In this document: positions 34,748 to 43,389 of the stretch, piece after piece
Layout: each line of letters begins with the position of its first letter
Numbering within the stretch: the first letter of the stretch is position 1
NCBI GenBank assembly: GCA_958451615.1
Contig: CAUDQR010000004.1
Coordinates: 55,772 to 119,771 of the forward strand
Length of the DNA stretch: 64,000 nt
Reading direction: 5' to 3'
DNA from: an uncultured Collinsella sp.
Lineage (GTDB): Bacteria; Actinomycetota; Coriobacteriia; Coriobacteriales; Coriobacteriaceae
The notes under the pieces: generated by a model
Told to the model about the DNA's origin: nothing
The model's input: only the letters and a program-made list of their open reading frames with translations
The model's database searches: none
Translations under genes and position numbers: made by a program

Positions 34748-37700
34748 ATGGATATGTTTGAGGATGAGTGCCAACGCGCCTCGTGGCGTCGTCATGGAGC
34801 GATTGCCCGCGGCGTAGCCAAGCGCGGTCTGGTGGCGTTCCTGGCTTTTGCCATGGCTTTTGGCACCACGCCGGCGCAACTTTGGGCCGAGGGCGCCGAG
34901 GGCATTGCCGAGGCCGTGGCGCAGGCTGCGACGGGCGGCGAGGGCGCGGCGGCCGACGATGGCACCGCTGCCGACACCGGCGCGAACAGTGCGGCGGCGA
35001 GCGCCGCTGCCGATGACGCCGGCGCAGATCAGGGCGCAACTGCGAGTGCCGCGAATGGTGCCGACACCGCCGCAGGCAACGCGACTGAGTCCGAGAACTC
35101 TGCTGCGACGCCTGCTGCTTCGGAGCAGAAGAACGCCGTTGCCGCCGCGTCTGCCACAACGCTTTCGAGCGAGGCCAAGGTCTTCATCCAGGATACCAAG
35201 GATAAGGACAGCTCCTATTCCACGAAGTCGGGCGCGCTCAAGGCCGGTGAGACGCTTTGGGCAAATATGTACGATGAGGTCGAGGACGACTGGTACGGCA
35301 CTTCGACTGAGTCCGTTGCCAATCCCGGCACTTGGACTTACACCTGGCTCGCCGGTACGACTAGGGCCAGCAGCAATGTCGCCGACTACACCGAGGTCGT
35401 AGGCCACGAGCAGTCGCTCGCCGTCACCGCCGCGATGGAAGGCAAATACTTCATCTGCAAGGTAACGGTTGATGGCAAGGACTACTATGGTCCGTCCGTT
35501 TCTTCCGGCTCGGGCATCAATGCCAACTACATTCCTGGCCCCGTGCTGGGCGCCGGTCAGATGGAGCTTAACAGCGTCAAGCTGAATAGCGACACGCCGA
35601 GCATAGGTGATACCCTGACGGCGACTCCGTACATAAGCTATTATCAGCAAGCCCCCGCCGACGCCAAGGTTACCTACACGTGGTCCGCATCCACCTCGCA
35701 GTACTCGGGCTTTACCAAGATCGAGGGCGAGACGGGTGCTTCGCTCGTGGTGGGCGACGACCTTGAGGGCAAGTACATCAGGGTCGAGGCCAACGCTGGC
35801 GTCAACACGGTGAACAAGACCACTTCCAGCAAGGTCAAACAGGCCGGTGCGGTCGAGATTTCGGCCGTGTCCATCATCAATACCAAGGACGATACGAGCG
35901 TCTTTGCGGTGGGGGATACCGCTAAGGCCCGCGCTAAGGAGAAGGGCGGCGCGTACGGCGCGTTCGTCGACGCGAGCAAGCTCAACTATCAGTGGCAGAG
36001 CTCTGACACCAAGAGTGGCACGTATACCGACATTGCGGGTGCCACGGGTGAGACCCTCGAGCTTACCGACGCTTTAGGTGGCAAGTACCTCAAGTGCAAG
36101 GTGTCCTCGAAGATCGGCTCTTCGAGCATGGCCAACAACACGGGCGCTCTCGTTGCGGCTACCGGTTCAATTAATGTTACGAGCGTGACTATGAGCCCGA
36201 CTTCGGGCAAAGTCGAGGTTGGTTCTACGATTACGGCGACCGCCAAGGCGGGTTCCACCGACGTTACCGCCGATTCGCATGTCACGTGGCAGTGGTATAA
36301 GGGCACCTCGAACACCGCAAGCAAGTGCGACACGCCTATCAAGGGTGAGACCGGTAACACCCTGACGGTGACCGCCGCCCTTAAGGGCTACTACGTCGTG
36401 GCCAAGGCCAACGGCGGCTATGGCGAGCAGAAGCCGTACTATGCGGTGGGTCCCGTTTCCGTCGCTGGCCAAGTTGAGCTTTACGACGTGCAGTTCGAGG
36501 GTTCTCCCGCTACCAATGGCGTGCGCGTAGGCGATACGCTCAAGACTAAGGTGCGCAAAAAGGACGGCTCCAACTATCACTATATCGACCGCACCGATAA
36601 CGTGACCTACCAGTGGCAGTATGCAAACAGCAGCTCGAGCTACGACTCCGCCTATACCGATATCCCCGGTGCTACCGAGACCGCCTATACCGTTGACGCC
36701 GCCTATGCCGGCAAGTACCTGCGCGTGAAGGTGACGAGCGAAAATACTGTCTCCAGCACGCAGAAGAAGAGCTCCTACGGCGGCACGCAGTCCGTTGCCC
36801 CGCTCGGCCCCGTGACGCTTAAGGGCCAGTACAAGCTGGCGGGCATTGAGCTTGCCGATAAGAACGTTACGCTCAGCGTGGGCTCAAAGATCACACCGAG
36901 CGTGCAGGTTCCGGGTAGCTGGTCGGGCTCGACCAAGGACGTGCCCGACGATGCCGAGCTCACCATGGCGTGGTATGCCAAGGGCGAGGGCGATGCCGAA
37001 TGGACCGAGCTCTCCGACGGCATCGATACGACCGATGGCAGCCTGACCATTTCGGACGCGCTTGTTGGCAAGCGCATCAAAGTTACGGCGAGCGCTCTCG
37101 ACAACACGGTTGAATGGGTTTCGTCCGATAGCGTTACCGCGGCGGGGGAGTATAACCTGTTGCGCGTGACCACTACGCCGCAGATCAATAGCGAATCGAC
37201 CCATCTCGTCTCGGGCGATAGCGTTAAGGCGACGGCGCAGGCCAAGCGCGCCGACGGTTCGGCCACCAATGGCATCGATGTCACCGACCAGGCGACTGTT
37301 GCCTGGTATGCGGCAGACGATGCGAAGGCTCCGGCGGCTGACTGGACGCTGCTGCCCGATATGTCGGGCGCCGAGGCGACGGTTTCGGCTTCAGCCACGG
37401 GCAAGTATCTGAAGGCTGTCGCCACGAGCGGAGGCTCGACGGTCGAGCTCGTCTCCACCAACAAGGTTATCGCCGCGGGCTCGCTTGAGGCTGCAGTCCA
37501 AAAGCTCAACGATGCCAATAAGCAGATCGCTGTTGATTACAGCGCCAAGGGCGGCAACGTCAATGATGCGCTGAAGGCGCAGCTTGCCGATTTGGGCTTC
37601 ACCGATATTGACGTCAAGGTCTCCGAGGACGGCGTTGCCTTTAAGGCAGAGGACGCCAAGGCCACGGTCGGCATCTCCGACGCCCAGGATAAGACCAACG

Positions 37701-40700
37701 GCGATGTGACGTTCTTCTTCATTGACCCCAACGACTACACCGGTTACAACATCGACGGTCTGCGTAGCGCCGATGTGGCGTTTGAACTGTCACGTGATGG
37801 CAAGACCGAGTATTACCTGCCCAACAAGTCGGTGCAGGTTGCTTGGGACGAGGCTAAACTGCAAGACCTTCTTGACAGTGCTGCCGAATCCCTGCAGATT
37901 GGCTACGCGGCGGGCGAGTCCGCCGATGGCGTGACCCAAAATGTCACGCTTCCGTACAAGGCGGGTTCCGCAAAGAAATTCTCTGTTGAATGGACAAGCT
38001 CCGACACCGAGCGCCTGTTTGTTTCTGGGTATAGCTGGGAAGATAAGACGGGTAAGGTTTCGCGCGCATCGAGCGATCGCGACGTGACGCTGACCGCCAA
38101 GGTTACGGTTACGAGCGGCGACATCAAGCTTGCCGGCTCGCACGACTTCACCGTGACCGTCAAGGGCGATCCCGAGAAGGTCGCTGCCGACAAGAAGGCG
38201 CTGCAGGAGAAGGTCGATGCGGCCTTTACCTACGGCAACATCAAGTACTCCGGCACCGACGCGCCCGCCAACAAGGACGGCTTGACCGCCGACCTGCAGA
38301 TGCCGCGCACGAGCACGCTCAAAATCGACGGCAAGTATTACGAGGTCAAGTACTCCGCCAGCACCGATGACATCACGTTCAACGGTTACAAGGGCACGGT
38401 CTATCAGCCGCTGCCTGGCACCGAGGCAGCGAAGACCAAGATCACCCTCACGGTGACCGATAAGTCTAACGCCGAGGTCACGGCTAGTAAGACCCTCGAT
38501 TTTGCGATTGCCCCGCAGGACCAGAACGAGCTCGATGCCGAGCTGTTCCACCTGAGCCTTGCAAAGTCAACATTCTCTCAGGGTATTCTTGACGGGCAGG
38601 ATGCGTCCAATGTAACGGGGAACTTGCATGCGCCGTTGAAGGTGTACGGTCAGGGATATGCAGTTAACTGGTGCTATTCCTCCGAAGAGGCTGCAGGCCA
38701 CTACGGCTTCGTGTTCAGTGAGCTCCCCGGCGGCACGGAGAACACCTATCGTTTGCTCAAGTCGAGCAAACCGAGGGTTATCGCGCATGAGAACCTTATC
38801 TTCACTCAGCCCGAATACAACACGAAAGTCACAATTAGCGGCCGTCTGAAGAGTGAGCGTTTTGCCCGTTATGCCGAGCGCTATCCCGACAATTCGGACT
38901 ACGCGGTGCTTGCCGGCTTGGATGTTTCTGCGACGGTAAACGTCAAGGGAACGACGGGGCTCGACAACCCGAACGAGGGCAAGACCATTACGGTGACGGC
39001 CAAGGTCACGGGCGTTTCCGCAAGTGATGCTGACGGCAATTATACCGAGCAATCGGTGGCGCCCTTGACCGAGCTCACGCTTCCTGCCGACGAAGACACG
39101 ACGGCCGAGTCGGTGCTCGAGCAGCTTATGACGGCTGCCGGTTGCACGAACCTCGAAGCAAATGCATGGGGTCTTACGAGTGCGACGATGCCCGATGGCC
39201 GCGTGCTGAGCACAACGAGCGCCGCGCCGTACAGCTACTGGTCGTTCTTTGTAAACAATGGGTATGCGAGCGTCGGTGCTCCGAGCTACTACCTCAAGAA
39301 CGGCGATTGCGTCGAGTTCCGTTATGTTAAGGGTGACGGCACGCAGAAGCCCTCGACGGCTCCTGCTACCAATCCCGGAACGGAGCATCCCGATGTCGAT
39401 GCGGCATGGAATGGTTTTGCGAACGGCGGCTCGGGATCCTCGACGGACGCCCTTACGCCTACAACAAAGACCGATACGCCTTCTTGGGCACTTAATCTTC
39501 TGACCGAAGAGCAGCAGAAGGCAGGTGCAAGCGCCTCTGCGTCTGACCCCATTGTCGCGAACGGAAAGGTATACCTTGTCACGGGCGCTTCGGTATGGGG
39601 TGGAAAGACGTGGAATGCTGTCCTGAATGAGATTGATCCCGAGACGGGTTCCGTTCTGCGATCTCTTGAGCTTGGCTCTTCCATGGATACCACCTGCCGT
39701 CCTGTTATTGCGCAAGGCATTATTTTGATTCCGCTTTCCGGCGGCTATCTGCAGGCTGTTTCGGCGAAAACGTTTGAGACGCTTTGGTATTCCGATGCAT
39801 TTACGAAGCAGAACCTGTCTTCGTTGACCGTTGACGGCGACTACGTCTATATCAACACCCTTGATTATTGGTCTGGCAATGGCAATGACGTGCAAAACGG
39901 TACGGTCAGGCGCATCAATATTCACACGGGCGCCATCGCCGGTAGCGCCTCCGTCGCTGACGGAGGTTACTACTGGTCTGGCGGCCTGATGGTAAATGGC
40001 TACTATGTCGTTGGCGGCGACTATGGCCAGGTGCGCGTGTATTCTGCCGATCTGTCAAAGCTTGTTGGTTCGATTAAGCTGTCTGGTGGCAACATCCGTT
40101 CGGCGCTTACCGTTCATGACGGTTATATATATGCTGTTACGCGCGACGATGGTACGTTGCACAAGCTGACCATTGGTTCCGATGGTTCCATTACTGAGGC
40201 CGCGAAAGTTCAGTTTGCCGCTTATTCGACTTCGACGCCCGTTTTCAGTGGTAAGTATGCTTTTATTGGCGGGACAACCGTGAACAATTGGAAGGCTAAG
40301 GCCAAGGCTAAGGCTAAGGCTAAGGCTAAGGGCCTGCTTTCGATCATTGACCTCTCCGATATGAGTGTGAAGCAGATTACGAAGGCCGATGGCGAAGAGC
40401 TTGGCTTTGAGTCCAAGGGCACGCCGCTCGTCTCAACGCATGATGGCGAGACGTACGTATATTTCACCTTGAACGGCGCCAAGGGCAATTGGCCTAACTA
40501 CACTACCGGCGGTGGCGTGTACATGTACAAGCTGGGCGATGCCGAGGCAACCGAGGTGTTCGTTCCCGGTTCTGGATATGCCAACTATTGCATGGCCTCG
40601 GTTGTCTGCGATCAGTTCGGCAATCTGTATTACACCAACGATTCGGGCCATCTCTTCTGTGTGAAATCTCAGGCACATCGCGTCAAGTTTGATGCTCAGG

Positions 40701-41227
40701 GCGGCTCGTCGGTCAATGGTCAGACCCCCGCTTCGGGCTCGACTGTCAGCAAGCCGACCGATCCGACGCGCGAGGGCTATACCTTCGCTGGTTGGTACAC
40801 CGATGAAGCTTGTACAAAGGCGTATGACTTTAGCGTTGCGGTGACGGCTGATATGACGCTGTATGCCAAGTGGATCAAGAAGGCCGCTGACAACAACGGC
40901 GGTTCTGGCGGCAATGGCGGCTCCGGTTCTGGCAACGGTACGAACGGGCAGCAGTCCGGCGGTGCTGTCTCGCCGGGTCAGAAGCCGGTCTCCACGACCA
41001 CCACGACCGAGACCAAGGACGATAAGGATTCCAAGAAGGATTCCGATAAGTCCGGCAAGAAGGATGGCAAGTCCGATACGGGCTCGTCTGCTACGACCGC
41101 TGCTAAGAAGTCCGCTGCTGCTCCGGCACAGGAGTCTGGCTTCAACCCGCTCGCCATTGTTGGCGTGGCGGCCGGCGTGATCGGTCTCGCAGTCATCGGT
41201 GTGTTCGTGTTTACCAAGCGTCGGTAG
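34748..41227 (+). CDS. Giant surface protein: Ig-like repeats, DUF4430 (transcobalamin-C-like), beta-propeller, InlB repeat, membrane anchor
   Basis: The 2159-residue protein has a signal peptide (AKRGLVAFLAFAMAFG, cleaved near AQLWA) and an Ala-rich stretch. Seven Ig-like repeats follow (about 140-910), each with a central W (TYTW, NYQW, TWQW, TYQW, TMAW) and a GATxxxYTVxxAxxGKYL-type end. Two atypical Ig segments lie at about 1040-1410. The DUF4430 domain is at about 1414-1527 (SYWSFFVNNGYASVG). A PQQ-like beta-propeller (about 1575-1975) contains a KA repeat, followed by an InlB/Listeria-Bacteroides repeat (about 1978-2042), a charged linker and a C-terminal membrane helix with KRR. No LPXTG is seen. 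With the riboswitch upstream I infer surface capture of a corrinoid. ATG 34748 follows AGGAGAC; ATG 34668 is an alternative start. Confidence 0.85.
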   Translation: MDMFEDECQRASWRRHGAIARGVAKRGLVAFLAFAMAFGTTPAQLWAEGAEGIAEAVAQAATGGEGAAADDGTAADTGANSAAASAAADDAGADQGATASAANGADTAAGNATESENSAATPAASEQKNAVAAASATTLSSEAKVFIQDTKDKDSSYSTKSGALKAGETLWANMYDEVEDDWYGTSTESVANPGTWTYTWLAGTTRASSNVADYTEVVGHEQSLAVTAAMEGKYFICKVTVDGKDYYGPSVSSGSGINANYIPGPVLGAGQMELNSVKLNSDTPSIGDTLTATPYISYYQQAPADAKVTYTWSASTSQYSGFTKIEGETGASLVVGDDLEGKYIRVEANAGVNTVNKTTSSKVKQAGAVEISAVSIINTKDDTSVFAVGDTAKARAKEKGGAYGAFVDASKLNYQWQSSDTKSGTYTDIAGATGETLELTDALGGKYLKCKVSSKIGSSSMANNTGALVAATGSINVTSVTMSPTSGKVEVGSTITATAKAGSTDVTADSHVTWQWYKGTSNTASKCDTPIKGETGNTLTVTAALKGYYVVAKANGGYGEQKPYYAVGPVSVAGQVELYDVQFEGSPATNGVRVGDTLKTKVRKKDGSNYHYIDRTDNVTYQWQYANSSSSYDSAYTDIPGATETAYTVDAAYAGKYLRVKVTSENTVSSTQKKSSYGGTQSVAPLGPVTLKGQYKLAGIELADKNVTLSVGSKITPSVQVPGSWSGSTKDVPDDAELTMAWYAKGEGDAEWTELSDGIDTTDGSLTISDALVGKRIKVTASALDNTVEWVSSDSVTAAGEYNLLRVTTTPQINSESTHLVSGDSVKATAQAKRADGSATNGIDVTDQATVAWYAADDAKAPAADWTLLPDMSGAEATVSASATGKYLKAVATSGGSTVELVSTNKVIAAGSLEAAVQKLNDANKQIAVDYSAKGGNVNDALKAQLADLGFTDIDVKVSEDGVAFKAEDAKATVGISDAQDKTNGDVTFFFIDPNDYTGYNIDGLRSADVAFELSRDGKTEYYLPNKSVQVAWDEAKLQDLLDSAAESLQIGYAAGESADGVTQNVTLPYKAGSAKKFSVEWTSSDTERLFVSGYSWEDKTGKVSRASSDRDVTLTAKVTVTSGDIKLAGSHDFTVTVKGDPEKVAADKKALQEKVDAAFTYGNIKYSGTDAPANKDGLTADLQMPRTSTLKIDGKYYEVKYSASTDDITFNGYKGTVYQPLPGTEAAKTKITLTVTDKSNAEVTASKTLDFAIAPQDQNELDAELFHLSLAKSTFSQGILDGQDASNVTGNLHAPLKVYGQGYAVNWCYSSEEAAGHYGFVFSELPGGTENTYRLLKSSKPRVIAHENLIFTQPEYNTKVTISGRLKSERFARYAERYPDNSDYAVLAGLDVSATVNVKGTTGLDNPNEGKTITVTAKVTGVSASDADGNYTEQSVAPLTELTLPADEDTTAESVLEQLMTAAGCTNLEANAWGLTSATMPDGRVLSTTSAAPYSYWSFFVNNGYASVGAPSYYLKNGDCVEFRYVKGDGTQKPSTAPATNPGTEHPDVDAAWNGFANGGSGSSTDALTPTTKTDTPSWALNLLTEEQQKAGASASASDPIVANGKVYLVTGASVWGGKTWNAVLNEIDPETGSVLRSLELGSSMDTTCRPVIAQGIILIPLSGGYLQAVSAKTFETLWYSDAFTKQNLSSLTVDGDYVYINTLDYWSGNGNDVQNGTVRRINIHTGAIAGSASVADGGYYWSGGLMVNGYYVVGGDYGQVRVYSADLSKLVGSIKLSGGNIRSALTVHDGYIYAVTRDDGTLHKLTIGSDGSITEAAKVQFAAYSTSTPVFSGKYAFIGGTTVNNWKAKAKAKAKAKAKGLLSIIDLSDMSVKQITKADGEELGFESKGTPLVSTHDGETYVYFTLNGAKGNWPNYTTGGGVYMYKLGDAEATEVFVPGSGYANYCMASVVCDQFGNLYYTNDSGHLFCVKSQAHRVKFDAQGGSSVNGQTPASGSTVSKPTDPTREGYTFAGWYTDEACTKAYDFSVAVTADMTLYAKWIKKAADNNGGSGGNGGSGSGNGTNGQQSGGAVSPGQKPVSTTTTTETKDDKDSKKDSDKSGKKDGKSDTGSSATTAAKKSAAAPAQESGFNPLAIVGVAAGVIGLAVIGVFVFTKRR
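40292..40327 (+). repeat. Six tandem hexanucleotide units inside the propeller
   Basis: Six AAGGCT units (the second ends in C) encode six Lys-Ala pairs in the propeller of the giant surface protein. Unit number can change by slippage without breaking the frame, so loop length could vary between strains. Confidence 0.8.
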
Positions 41228-41236
41228 GTGAGGGCT

Positions 41237-42130
41237 GTGTCCAATAAGCCTCAGGACGCCGAGTCCAAGCAGCCCGACTCGTCGTTCATCCAGCTTGACG
41301 ATGCAAAGAAAAAGGACGCCGCTTCGGCGGCGTCCGCCCCTCGGCGCAAGGCGCTTTTTGGCGCCCTGACGGCCGTCTGCATCGTCTTGATCGTTGTGTC
41401 GCTGGGTTTTGTCCAACCTTCTTCCAGCGGTGCTTGGTCCATCGATTGGATCGCTCGGGCCGTGGCGGGGAAAAGCGTTGCCGGCTCTGGCTCTACCGCC
41501 TCTCGCAAGACGGAGGCAGCGGGCTCCTCGTCTTCTGACGCTGTGGACTCCGAGTCCAAGGACTCGGATGAATCTGATTCCAAGGACAAGTCTGAATCTT
41601 CGGACAAGAAGTCTGACAAGGATTCGAAGGAGAAGAAGTCCGAAGGCAAAGGCGGCAAGAAGTCCGGGGATAAATCGGGTTCGCAGAATTCTGGGTCCAC
41701 TGGCGGATCAAGCGCTTCTGACGGCTCATCTTCGAGCGCTGGCTCGACGACCGGCGGTGGTTCTGCATCCAACGGCGGCGGCGCCTCTACGGGCGATCAG
41801 GGCGGCTCGCAGCAGCCTAGCCACGTCGTCACGGTGACGGTCTCGGTCACATCGAGCGCCGTGGGTAACCCTGTCTCTTCTGGCGGCACGTTCACCTTCA
41901 ATGAGGGCGCAACTCCTTACGACGCGCTGTGTGCGTTGGGACTTTCTATCAATGCGCGCCCTTCGTCGTATGGTACCTATGTTGCCGCGATTGGCGGTTT
42001 GGCCGAGAAGGAACACGGCGGCACGAGCGGCTGGATGTACTCCGTTAACGGCAAAACGCCCAATACCGCCTGCAGCAATTACATTCTCAAGAATGGCGAC
42101 ACCGTCGTGTGGTATTACGTAACGGGCTAG
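41237..42130 (+). CDS. Membrane-tethered DUF4430 (transcobalamin-C-like) protein
   Basis: The 297-residue protein has a short cytoplasmic N-terminus, one membrane helix (ALFGALTAVCIVLIVVSLGF, about residues 38-57), a long Ser/Lys/Asp/Gly-rich spacer likely spanning the wall, and one C-terminal DUF4430 domain (about 200-297) with GWMYSVNGKTPNTACSNY and LKNGDTVVWYYV. It begins 9 bases after the giant surface gene, in the same operon, and a strong terminator follows. The domain is related to the C-terminal domain of transcobalamin and intrinsic factor. The layout suggests a membrane-proximal partner that receives ligand from the larger protein. I chose GTG 41237 because AGGTGAGGG lies upstream; GTG 41228 is an alternative. 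Confidence 0.85.
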   Translation: MSNKPQDAESKQPDSSFIQLDDAKKKDAASAASAPRRKALFGALTAVCIVLIVVSLGFVQPSSSGAWSIDWIARAVAGKSVAGSGSTASRKTEAAGSSSSDAVDSESKDSDESDSKDKSESSDKKSDKDSKEKKSEGKGGKKSGDKSGSQNSGSTGGSSASDGSSSSAGSTTGGGSASNGGGASTGDQGGSQQPSHVVTVTVSVTSSAVGNPVSSGGTFTFNEGATPYDALCALGLSINARPSSYGTYVAAIGGLAEKEHGGTSGWMYSVNGKTPNTACSNYILKNGDTVVWYYVTG

Positions 42131-42150
42131 AGGCCTCGACATGGCGCGCC

Positions 42151-42190
42151 AAACGGGCGGTTCGGACCAACATCCGAGCCGCCCGTTTTT
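42151..42190 (+). terminator. Terminator of the DUF4430 operon
   Basis: A 15-base stem (AACGGGCGGTTCGGA with TCCGAGCCGCCCGTT, one G-U pair) with a six-base loop is followed by TTTTT, 20 bases after the second gene's stop. Confidence 0.9.
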
Positions 42191-42228
42191 CATCCGTAGA
42201 GGACTGGGTCGCCGGGTCTCTCGGCAAA

Positions 42229-42263
42229 CAAAAAGCCGGTTGGAACGTGAATTCCAACCGGCT
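42229..42263 (-). terminator. Terminator of the first GtrA gene
   Basis: A perfect 12-base stem (AGCCGGTTGGAA with its complement) on the minus strand is followed by a T run, about 25 bases past the GtrA stop codon. Confidence 0.85.
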
Positions 42264-42288
42264 GCGAAGCGAGATTATGTTGGGCCGT

Positions 42289-42696
42289 CTACGACTGCGC
42301 GCCCTCGAGGAATAAGCGACGGCTAAAGTAGTTGTACCAGGTGACCAAGAACGTTGCGATTGCCTTCATGGCCTGGTAGCCGATGCTCAAAAACGTGACG
42401 CCCACAAACATGTACAGGTCGTTGAGACCCAGGCCAATCACCGACAGGATGGTGAAGATCGTGAACTCGCGCTTGCGGCTCATGCCCTCGCGATGGTCGA
42501 ACACGTACTTCATGCTGAGCCAGTAGTTAACCACGACGGAGGTGGTAAACGAGACTGTGGTGCTCATCAAAAAGTCGAGATGGAACAGCTCGACGAGCGC
42601 AATCAGCATGCCCCAGTCGATGCCAAAGGAGATAAGGCCCACGACAGCGAACTTGAGGAATTGCTTAGTATGAGGTTGTGCCAGTGCCTTGCGCAC
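42289..42696 (-). CDS. GtrA-family membrane protein (copy 1)
   Basis: This 135-residue protein has four membrane segments and the GtrA-family pattern: QFLKFAVVGLISFGIDWGML at the N-terminus, VVNYWLSMKYVF in the middle and FLVTWYNYFSRRLFL at the end. GtrA-like proteins help flip or transfer lipid-linked sugars for cell-surface polysaccharides or teichoic acids. A paralogue lies immediately upstream on the same strand. No glycosyltransferase partner is beside it. The AGG upstream of the start is weak. Confidence 0.88.
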   Translation of the reverse strand: MRKALAQPHTKQFLKFAVVGLISFGIDWGMLIALVELFHLDFLMSTTVSFTTSVVVNYWLSMKYVFDHREGMSRKREFTIFTILSVIGLGLNDLYMFVGVTFLSIGYQAMKAIATFLVTWYNYFSRRLFLEGAQS

Positions 42697-42791
42697 GTAA
42701 TCACATCCAATGCGTTGACGAATCGAGCAGAGGATACTTTAGAGCTTTTGCATGGGAAACGTAAGGTCTTTGCCAAGAACTATACGAACTC

Positions 42792-42833
42792 GCCAAATTT
42801 GCAAGAGACAATCCGCAAACGTGCCAAATTTGC
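42792..42833. promoter_or_regulatory. Paired GCCAAATTTGC repeat upstream of GtrA copy 1
   Basis: The 11-base sequence GCCAAATTTGC occurs at 42792-42802 and 42823-42833, 31 bases apart (three helical turns), with a near-palindromic GCAAATTTGC core. This is the spacing of a dimer-pair operator. It lies about 100 bases upstream of GtrA copy 1, between the two GtrA genes. Confidence 0.35.
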
Positions 42834-42847
42834 CCGTAAACGAGCAA

Positions 42848-42891
42848 GGCCCACGAACAACGCAGCGCTCGACGCACGTCGTTCGTGGGCC
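42848..42891 (-). terminator. Inverted repeat after GtrA copy 2
   Basis: Fifteen-base arms (GGCCCACGAACAACG with a 14/15 complement) enclose a 14-base loop just past the copy-2 stop. On the minus strand a short T-rich stretch follows (TTGCTCGTTT), so it is a plausible terminator. Confidence 0.55.
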
Positions 42892-42915
42892 CCGTAGTGC
42901 AACGAGGAGGCCGAG

Positions 42916-43311
42916 CTATTTGGTCTCCTCGCCCTCCAGGAAGATCTTTCGGGTCATAAAGTTGTAGACCATGACCAGTGCGGTGGCGCAAATCTTGGCG
43001 ATATTGGCCTCGAGCCCCAGACCGGCGTTGAGCGCCAGCACGATACCGTCGTTGAGCGCCAAGCCAATCACGGACAGCACGACAAAGATAATGAACTCGC
43101 GGCGGCGACTCATGCCCTCCTTGTGTGCAAACACGTACTTCATGCTCGCGACGTAGTTAAAGATGAGCGAGACGATAAAGCCGCTGGTGTTGGCGATCAG
43201 GATGTTAAGGCCCAGACCGTAGTGGAGCAGATTCATGATGCCAAAGTCGATGACCGTGGCGACGACGCCGACGACGCCAAACTTCATGATCTGCGCAAGG
43301 AGCTTTTGCAT
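42916..43311 (-). CDS. GtrA-family membrane protein (copy 2)
   Basis: This 131-residue four-helix protein is clearly related to the downstream copy: MKFGVVGVVATVIDFGIMN, SLIFNYVASMKYVF and MVYNFMTRKIFL occupy the same positions, and the pair share the KYVFxHxEGMSRxREFxIFxxLSVIGL stretch. It is probably a tandem duplication whose copies have diverged. I chose ATG 43311 after AAGGCAGG because it gives a length like copy 1; a TTG at 43374 would add 21 residues. Function is as inferred for copy 1. Confidence 0.85.
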   Translation of the reverse strand: MQKLLAQIMKFGVVGVVATVIDFGIMNLLHYGLGLNILIANTSGFIVSLIFNYVASMKYVFAHKEGMSRRREFIIFVVLSVIGLALNDGIVLALNAGLGLEANIAKICATALVMVYNFMTRKIFLEGEETK

Positions 43312-43389
43312 GGTACCTGCCTTAGGATTGCGCCGGGGCGCCGCGGGGATGATGAACTCAGCAAGTTTAGCCAATCCCCACGGGTGGAG

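Noticed and set aside
38567..39925. A long minus-strand frame inside the giant surface protein
   Set aside because: The plus-strand frame carries coherent DUF4430 and propeller patterns there; the minus frame is Arg-rich and incoherent.
41100..41227. A sortase LPXTG motif at the end of the giant surface protein
   Set aside because: No LPXTG-like sequence precedes the last membrane helix; the end looks like a simple membrane anchor with KRR.
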